Source: an uncultured Bacillota bacterium (GTDB lineage: Bacteria > Bacillota > Clostridia > Oscillospirales > Oscillospiraceae). From it: 16,934 nucleotides of DNA. The DNA lies in contig CANDCW010000058.1 in the NCBI GenBank assembly GCA_947383275.1, positions 1 through 16,934 of the forward strand, in the 5' to 3' direction. Position 1 is the stretch's first letter. Each line of letters opens with the position of its first letter. Both the position numbers and the translations under genes were made by a program. Shown piece after piece: positions 12,395 through 16,934 of this stretch. The notes below the pieces were generated by a model that had not been told where the DNA came from, ran no database searches, and saw only the letters and a program-made list of their open reading frames with translations.

Positions 12395-13654
12395 ATGAGC
12401 TATTATGAAATTACGGGCGGACGGCCCCTGTGCGGGACCCTGGCCATCCACGGCGCAAAAAACAGCGTCCTGCCCATTTTAGCTGCCTGCCTGCTTGTCC
12501 CCGGGCAGAGCGTCATCCACAACTGTCCCGAGCTGTCCGATGTGTCTGCCACATTGGACATCCTGCGGCTCCTGGGCTGTCGGGCCGACCGGGAGGGGGA
12601 TGCCGTTGTCATTGACGCCTCGGCGCCCAACCGCAGCGACATCCCCGAGTGCCTGATGCGGGAGATGCGATCTTCCGTCATCTTTCTGGGGGCGCTGCTG
12701 GCCCGATTGGGGGTTGCGGAGCTGTCCTACCCTGGAGGGTGTGAGCTGGGGCCCCGGCCCATCGACCTGCATCTGGCCGCCCTGCGGGCCCTGGGAGCGG
12801 ATATTCTGGAGGAACAGGGGGCGCTGGTGTGCCGCAGATGCCGGGAGGGGCTGCGGGGCCGGGAGCTGTGCCTGTCTATCCCCAGCGTGGGGGCCACTGA
12901 GAATGCCATGCTGGCCGCCTGCGGCTGTCCGGGCGTGACAACCATTGTGGGCGCCGCCCGGGAGCCGGAAATTGTGGATCTCCAGGGATTTCTGCAAGCC
13001 CTGGGAGCGCGGGTGACGGGCGCTGGGACATCCACCATCTCCATTCAGGGCGGTGCGCCCCTCCATCCCGCCGAGTACCGGGTCATGGGGGACCGCATTG
13101 CCGCAGCTACATACCTGTGCGGAGCTGCTGCTGCCACCGGGGAGGTGGAAGTGACCGGCATTGCCCCGGAGACCCTCACCGCTGTCCTGGCCTGCCTGGA
13201 AGAGGCGGGCTGCGGGGTGCATACCGGCCCGGAGCGGATTGTCCTGGCCAGCTCTGCTCTCCTGCAGGGAATTAGCCCTGTGCGCACCGCGCCCTATCCC
13301 GGTTTTCCCACTGACGCCCAGGCCATCCTGATGGCTGCGCTGGCCGGAGGGGAGGGAGCTACCCTCTTTGTGGAGAACATGTTCGACGCCCGCTACCGCC
13401 ACGTAGACGAGCTGCGCCGCATGGGTGCGGACATCCAGCTGGCGGGGAGGGCGGCGATGGTGTCGGGAGTGGGAAAACTCCACGGCGCCAACCTCCGCTC
13501 CACTGACCTGCGGGGAGGGGCCGCTCTGGTTGTCGCCGCTCTGGGGGCGGAAGGGACTACTCGGGTGTCTGAACTGGGGCACATCCGCCGGGGCTACCAG
13601 GACCTGGACCGGAATTTGCGGGCGCTGGGTGCGGACATCAGAGAAATGCCGTAA
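12395..13654 (+). CDS. murA: UDP-N-acetylglucosamine 1-carboxyvinyltransferase MurA
   Basis: A 419-residue enzyme that transfers enolpyruvyl from phosphoenolpyruvate to UDP-GlcNAc, the first committed step of peptidoglycan synthesis and the target of fosfomycin. Visible residues are K22-N23 in HGAKNSVLP, the catalytic loop cysteine C116 in PGGCELGPRP (equivalent to E. coli Cys115), FPTDAQA with the general-base region aspartate, and a DLRGGAALVVAAL block near the C-terminus. Because the loop cysteine is present, the natural fosfomycin-resistant Cys-to-Asp change is not seen. Length is normal. GGAGG (12383-12387) seven bases before the ATG is the ribosome site, buried in a hairpin. I cannot tell whether a second MurA exists elsewhere. 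ftsQ follows 36 bases later. Confidence 0.96.
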   Translation: MSYYEITGGRPLCGTLAIHGAKNSVLPILAACLLVPGQSVIHNCPELSDVSATLDILRLLGCRADREGDAVVIDASAPNRSDIPECLMREMRSSVIFLGALLARLGVAELSYPGGCELGPRPIDLHLAALRALGADILEEQGALVCRRCREGLRGRELCLSIPSVGATENAMLAACGCPGVTTIVGAAREPEIVDLQGFLQALGARVTGAGTSTISIQGGAPLHPAEYRVMGDRIAAATYLCGAAAATGEVEVTGIAPETLTAVLACLEEAGCGVHTGPERIVLASSALLQGISPVRTAPYPGFPTDAQAILMAALAGGEGATLFVENMFDARYRHVDELRRMGADIQLAGRAAMVSGVGKLHGANLRSTDLRGGAALVVAALGAEGTTRVSELGHIRRGYQDLDRNLRALGADIREMP

Positions 13655-13678
13655 CTCCCGGATGGACGGGGGTGTTAC
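13651..13678 (+). promoter_or_regulatory. Hairpin spanning the murA stop and abutting the ftsQ ribosome site
   Basis: GTAAC-TCCCG (13651-13660) pairs with CGGGG-GT-GTTAC (13667-13678): ten pairs including one G-U, with a two-base bulge and a GATGGA loop. It contains the murA stop codon and ends immediately before AGAGGAG (13679-13685), the ftsQ ribosome site. It has no U-tract. It could separate murA from ftsQ translation or mark an mRNA processing end. Weaker than the murA hairpin. Confidence 0.45.
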
Positions 13679-13690
13679 AGAGGAGAAGTT

Positions 13691-14551
13691 ATGCCAAGAT
13701 ATAGCCACCGCAGCAGAACACGCAGAAAGAACAGGGGCCGGTTTGGCCCGCTGTTTAAACTATTGTGCGTTGTGGCAGTCGTTGTGGCGCTGACGGTGGG
13801 GGCCACCGTGTTCTTCCGGGTGGAACAGGTAACTGTGAGCGGCAACCGTCGGTACACGGAGGAGGAAATCATAGCCGCCTCCGGGATTGAGCTGGGCGAC
13901 AACTTATACAGCTTGAATAAGGTGCGCATTGACCGGAATATCCGCACTACCTTGCCCTATATCGGGGAAATGAGCATCAATCGGGTGCTGCCCAGCACCA
14001 TTGTCATTCGTGTTGACGAGTGGGAAGCGGTAGCCCAAATTGCCGTTTCGGATGCGGAGCGGGTGGCCGCCCTTCAGGCGGCCCGGCTGGAGAAGGACCC
14101 GGAGGCGGAGGCGCTTCCGGTGGCGCAGGAGCCCTGGCTGATCAGCGTGAAGGGAAAGCTGCTGGAGCCTGCCCCTGCGGATTCCGGCGCGATTCTGGTT
14201 ACCGGGCTGACGCCGCTGTCCCCCCAGGCGGGCAGCTTCTTGGAAGTACCAGAGGAAGAACAGGCCCGCCTGGAGGCCCTCACCGGCCTGCTGGAGGCGC
14301 TTGGAGAAGCGGAGATACAGTCCCAGGTTTCCGCGGTCCGTTTGGACGCAACCCGGCTGGTGGTACGGTATGCCGGCCGCTTCGACGTCAAGATGGAGCT
14401 CAATGCCGACTTCCCCTACAATGTGCGCCTGATGCAGGCCATCCGGGAGAAGATGGAGGCCAAGGATGGCGAAAACGCCGCCGGCTCCATGGACCTGACC
14501 CGGTCGCCGGCAGCCTATTCGCCGGCCCCGGTTTCCGATATTTTGCCATGA
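13691..14551 (+). CDS. ftsQ: Cell division protein FtsQ/DivIB
   Basis: A 286-residue bitopic divisome protein. It has a short Arg-rich cytoplasmic start, one membrane helix at about 21-42, then a POTRA domain (about 43-112: FRVEQVTVSGNRRYTEEEI to IVIRVDEWEAVAQI), and a beta domain ending near 258. The tail is about 25 residues and rich in Pro, Ala and Ser. FtsQ/DivIB joins with FtsL and FtsB/DivIC to control septal synthesis. The start is supported by AGAGGAG five bases upstream. Sequence conservation is low, so the call rests on topology, the POTRA pattern and the position between murA and ftsZ. Firmicute homologues are usually named divIB. Confidence 0.92.
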   Translation: MPRYSHRSRTRRKNRGRFGPLFKLLCVVAVVVALTVGATVFFRVEQVTVSGNRRYTEEEIIAASGIELGDNLYSLNKVRIDRNIRTTLPYIGEMSINRVLPSTIVIRVDEWEAVAQIAVSDAERVAALQAARLEKDPEAEALPVAQEPWLISVKGKLLEPAPADSGAILVTGLTPLSPQAGSFLEVPEEEQARLEALTGLLEALGEAEIQSQVSAVRLDATRLVVRYAGRFDVKMELNADFPYNVRLMQAIREKMEAKDGENAAGSMDLTRSPAAYSPAPVSDILP

Positions 14552-14587
14552 AAATATTGGAAACTTTGGTCGATTTGGGATTTCCTC

Positions 14588-14616
14588 TTGACCTGGGGAA
14601 AAAACTGCGTTACAAT
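14588..14616 (+). promoter_or_regulatory. Sigma-A promoter of ftsZ
   Basis: TTGACC (14588-14593) and TACAAT (14611-14616) are each five of six matches to the sigma-A consensus with the ideal 17-base spacer, in the gap between ftsQ and ftsZ. The predicted start near 14623 leaves a leader of about 74 bases with a small CCCG-TATG-CGGG hairpin (14657-14668). This gives ftsZ its own transcription in addition to any read-through. Confidence 0.85.
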
Positions 14617-14696
14617 GAAACAAAATATGTCTAATACCCGGGACCACCCCACAAACCCCGTATGCGGGACCCCACTGATACATAGGAGGAGACACA

Positions 14697-15851
14697 ATGG
14701 CGTTCGGATTAGATATGGGCCCTGACAATGTGGTCAACATTAAGGTGATCGGTGTGGGCGGCGGCGGTAATAATGTGGTCAACCGCATGGTGCGGACTGG
14801 AACCAAAGGTGTGGAGTTTATTGCCGTAAATACGGACAAGCAGGCGCTGGAAGCATCCAGCGCCACCAACAAGATTCAAATCGGCGAAAAGCTGACCAAC
14901 GGCCAGGGCGCCGGGGCTGATCCAGAAATGGGCCGCAAGTCTGCCGAGGAAAACCGCAAGCAGATCTCCGAGGTGCTGGAGGGCACCGATATGGTGTTTA
15001 TTACCGCCGGTATGGGCGGCGGAACCGGAACCGGTGCGGCTCCCATTGTGGCCGACATTGCCAAGGAACAGGGCATTCTTACTGTGGGCGTGGTCACCAA
15101 GCCCTTTCGCTTTGAGGGGCCCCGCCGTATGCGTCAGGCTGAGGCAGGTATTACCGAGCTGCGCACTAAGGTAGACTCCTTGGTCATCATCCCCAATGAG
15201 CGGCTCAAACTGGCCAGCGACCAGAAAATTACCATGCTCAACGCTTTTGAGATTGCCGATGACGTCCTTCAACAGGCGGTTCAGTCAATTTCCGACCTCA
15301 TTAAAAATACCGGATTTATTAACCAGGACTTCGCCGATGTGTCGGCCGTTATGAAGGACGCCGGCCGGGCCCATATGGGCGTAGGTCGGGCCGCCGGCAA
15401 AAACAAGGCCGAAGAGGCTGCCAAAATGGCAATCTCCAGCCCCCTGCTGGAGACCTCGATCAATGGCGCTCGCGGTGTGTTGATTAATGTGACCGGGTCG
15501 ATGGACATCGGGCTGGAGGAAGTGGAGACCGCTGCCAATCTGGTGCAGGAGGCTGCCTACCCCGATGCGAATATTATCTTTGGCGCTGCATTCGATGAAA
15601 CTCTGGAAGACGAGATCAGGGTTACCGTTATTGCCACCGGATTTGAAGAAAACCAGTCCGTTCCATTTCCCCATCAGACAGAGGAGCCTGCCGCTGCGGC
15701 TGCGCCTGCCGCGCCTGTCGAAGAGGCTAGTGCCCCGGCAGCGGAGACTCCCGAAGCAGCCCCGGCTCCCGCAGAGCCGGAAGCGCCTAAGCCTGCGGTT
15801 AACGATGATGATTGGGATATTTTAGAGCGCATTTTTAGTAAAAAGCGGTAA
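14697..15851 (+). CDS. ftsZ: Cell division protein FtsZ
   Basis: A 384-residue tubulin-like GTPase that forms the division ring. GTP-binding blocks are GVGGGGNNVVNRM (19-31), the tubulin signature GGGTGTG (107-113) and the NERLKLASDQ region. The catalytic T7 loop NQDFADV (209-215) has D211 and D214. The core ends near residue 318; an Ala/Pro/Glu-rich flexible linker runs from about 322 to 368. The C-terminus is DDDWDILERIFSKKR, which is acidic, then hydrophobic, then basic, but lacks the common IP-x-FL(R/K) core that binds FtsA and SepF. AGGAGGAG five bases upstream sets the ATG. A separate promoter and a strong terminator bracket the gene; ftsA is not adjacent. Confidence 0.97.
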   Translation: MAFGLDMGPDNVVNIKVIGVGGGGNNVVNRMVRTGTKGVEFIAVNTDKQALEASSATNKIQIGEKLTNGQGAGADPEMGRKSAEENRKQISEVLEGTDMVFITAGMGGGTGTGAAPIVADIAKEQGILTVGVVTKPFRFEGPRRMRQAEAGITELRTKVDSLVIIPNERLKLASDQKITMLNAFEIADDVLQQAVQSISDLIKNTGFINQDFADVSAVMKDAGRAHMGVGRAAGKNKAEEAAKMAISSPLLETSINGARGVLINVTGSMDIGLEEVETAANLVQEAAYPDANIIFGAAFDETLEDEIRVTVIATGFEENQSVPFPHQTEEPAAAAAPAAPVEEASAPAAETPEAAPAPAEPEAPKPAVNDDDWDILERIFSKKR

Positions 15852-15901
15852 CAGTAACTGTTTAATTAAAAATGATTACGGCCATGGAGAGCCGGATAGA
15901 T

Positions 15902-15943
15902 AAAGGGGCAGGGACGGCGTTAGCCGTCCCTGCCCCTTTCTTA
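15902..15943 (+). terminator. Rho-independent terminator after ftsZ
   Basis: A perfect 17-bp stem, AAAGGGGCAGGGACGGC (15902-15918) and its complement (15923-15939), has a GTTA loop and is followed by CTTAT; the stem itself ends in TTT. It closes the dcw cluster. The stem's A-run gives a short U-run on the minus strand, so it may also stop leftward transcription from the pseudogene and clp side. Confidence 0.92.
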
Positions 15944-16209
15944 TAGCATATAGCCGGCCCAGTCGAGTTCAACCTGGTCGATTTTTCACTGGGCAGCTGT
16001 GGCCCAGCCACGCCTGATATCGTTCCCGGGCGAAGATCAGATAAGGGCCGCCCTCGGGAGCAATCGTACAGATCCAGTACGGGGTTTGACCTGCGCCGTC
16101 CGCCAGACTCGATATCGATCGCCGTACAGCCGGGTGAAGGGGGCGGAACGGTAGTAGATATGATAGAGGAGATCCAGATGATACCCGGCGGTTTCCAAAA
16201 CTGTTCCAC
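15941..16209 (-). pseudogene. Frameshifted small gene of unknown function (89 aa if repaired)
   Basis: On the minus strand a GTG (16209-16207) follows AGGGAG by six bases and begins MEQF. Protein-like sequence then continues across three frames to a TAA at 15943-15941. Segment A (LETAGYHLDLLYHIYYRS, then FTRLYGDRYRVWRTAQ) is read one base off MEQF. Segment B (TPYWICTIAPEGGPYLIF, then ARERYQAWLGHSCPV) is in another frame, and segment C (KIDQVELDWAGYML) in the third. Each switch falls on a homopolymer: TTTT and AAA, each needing one more base, and AAAAA, needing one fewer. Repair gives exactly 90 codons including the stop. The family is unrecognised; a Tyr/Trp-rich, probably soluble protein. 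It is either a decayed gene or carries assembly errors, though neighbouring genes have none. No intact reading frame explains this gap. Confidence 0.65.
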
Positions 16210-16222
16210 AATGTTCTCCCTA

Positions 16223-16257
16223 CAAAACAGCGGCGCGTGGTATTCACGCACCGCTGT
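16223..16257 (-). terminator. Rho-independent terminator of the Clp ATPase gene
   Basis: On the minus strand ACAGCGGTGCGTG (16257-16245) pairs with CACGCGCCGCTGT (16239-16227), 13 pairs including one G-U, with a five-base loop, followed by TTTTG. It starts nine bases after the clp stop codon. The ribosome site of the broken small gene lies directly after it, so that gene would have depended on read-through or a promoter I cannot see. Confidence 0.88.
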
Positions 16258-16265
16258 AACTGTAT

Positions 16266-16934
16266 TTACATCGCCAGCAGTTCAAGCTTTTCCCCATCGG
16301 AGACTGCTTTCAGCTGAGATACCGGGGTCTGATACCCCTCGATGAGCCGTACGGCAATAGCATCCTCCAGCTCCTTCTGGATAAGGCGCCGCAGGTTCCG
16401 GGCGCCGTAGGTGGCGGAGTAGGACTTTTTCACCAGGTAATCCAGGAGGGTATCGTCCCAGGTAAAGTGGATATCCTTCTCCTTCAGGGTCCCTACCAGC
16501 TCCTTGAGCATCAGGACAGCGATATCCTTGAAGTTTTCCTCAGACAGCTGGTTGAAGTAGACGATCTCGTCCACCCGGTTGATAAATTCCGGGCGGAGGA
16601 AGTCGTTGAGGGCCTTCATGGCCCGGTCCTTGCCCTGCTCGTTGGCGGTCCGGCCGAAGCCGACGGAGCCTCCCCCTTTTGTGCTGCTCCCGGCGTTGGT
16701 GGTCATAACGATCACAGTGTTCTCAAAGTTTACCGTCCGCCCGTGGGCATCGGTGATGCGGCCGTCGTCCAGCACCTGAAGAAGGATGTTCAGAACATCG
16801 GGGTGGGCCTTTTCGATCTCGTCAAAGAGAACCACGGAATAAGGCTTGCGGCGGATCTTCTCGGTGAGCTGGCCGGCCTCATCGTAGCCCACATAGCCCG
16901 GAGGGGAGCCGATGATCCGGGAGACGGCGTGCTT
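16266..16934 (-). CDS. ATP-dependent Clp protease ATP-binding subunit (ClpC/ClpA type), 5' end outside window
   Basis: The C-terminal 222 residues of a Hsp100 AAA+ unfoldase, open to the window edge. The fragment covers the second AAA domain: the GSPPGYVGYDE pore loop (9-19), Walker B VVLFDEIEKAH (34-44), sensor 1 TTNAGS (78-83), the RPEFINRVDEI arginine finger (near R120), and sensor 2 YGARNLRR (176-183). VGFG (91-94), between sensor 1 and the arginine finger, sits where ClpC and ClpA carry the ClpP-docking loop; ClpB lacks it. The protein therefore probably feeds substrates to ClpP. Whether it is ClpC, ClpE or another ClpA-like protein depends on the unseen N-terminus, so no symbol is given. 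It is convergent with ftsZ. Confidence 0.93.
   Translation of the reverse strand, partial: KHAVSRIIGSPPGYVGYDEAGQLTEKIRRKPYSVVLFDEIEKAHPDVLNILLQVLDDGRITDAHGRTVNFENTVIVMTTNAGSSTKGGGSVGFGRTANEQGKDRAMKALNDFLRPEFINRVDEIVYFNQLSEENFKDIAVLMLKELVGTLKEKDIHFTWDDTLLDYLVKKSYSATYGARNLRRLIQKELEDAIAVRLIEGYQTPVSQLKAVSDGEKLELLAM

Noticed and set aside
14548..14634. A 28-codon frame starting in an ATGA overlap with the ftsQ stop
   Set aside because: No ribosome site, and it runs straight through the ftsZ promoter; most likely chance.
15862..16251. A 129-codon minus-strand frame across the ftsZ terminator and the gap before clp
   Set aside because: It reads through the ftsZ terminator stem and has non-protein-like composition. 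The region is better explained by a frameshifted small gene plus two terminators.

Overview
The window is most likely a GC-rich chromosome segment of a spore-forming Clostridia-type Firmicute, resembling the Oscillospiraceae (Flavonifractor/Oscillibacter-like). This rests on strong AGGAGG-type ribosome sites, a mraZ-led division and cell wall (dcw) cluster, a diaminopimelate-type MurE, and a SpoIID-type/peptidoglycan-binding protein next door. The assignment is inferred from gene content and protein style, not from a database search.

Layout. (1) 1-1451, plus strand: the 3' part of a SpoIID-like/peptidoglycan-binding protein, overlapped by ATGA with a second small peptidoglycan-binding protein. 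(2) 1481-2319, minus strand: a family 4 uracil-DNA glycosylase followed by a 61-residue unknown protein, ending at a strong terminator that separates the convergent units. (3) 2320-2750: an AT-rich divergent intergenic region with a good sigma-A promoter and candidate MraZ operator repeats. (4) 2751-15851, plus strand: mraZ, rsmH, ftsL, a class B PBP with two PASTA domains, murE, mraY, ftsW, murG, murA, ftsQ/divIB and ftsZ, closed by a 17-bp-stem terminator. (5) 15941-16209, minus strand: a small gene broken by three single-base frameshifts. (6) 16223-16934, minus strand: a terminator and the 3' part of a ClpC/ClpA-type AAA+ ATPase.

The dcw genes make lipid-linked peptidoglycan precursor and build the septum. 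MurA makes the first committed UDP-MurNAc intermediate, MurE adds diaminopimelate, MraY and MurG make lipid I and II, FtsW and the PBP polymerise and cross-link, FtsL and FtsQ hold the divisome together, and FtsZ forms the ring. The cluster is unusual mainly for what it lacks: murF, murD, murB, murC and ftsA are not in it. It also appears divided into sub-units: a terminator-like hairpin between ftsL and the PBP gene, an extended -10 promoter in the end of murE, a hairpin burying the murA ribosome site, and a separate promoter before ftsZ.

I found no CRISPR array, insertion sequence, tRNA or rRNA, and no new defence or mobile system. The observations most worth following are the regulatory structures inside the cluster, the missing murF/murD, and the frameshifted small gene.
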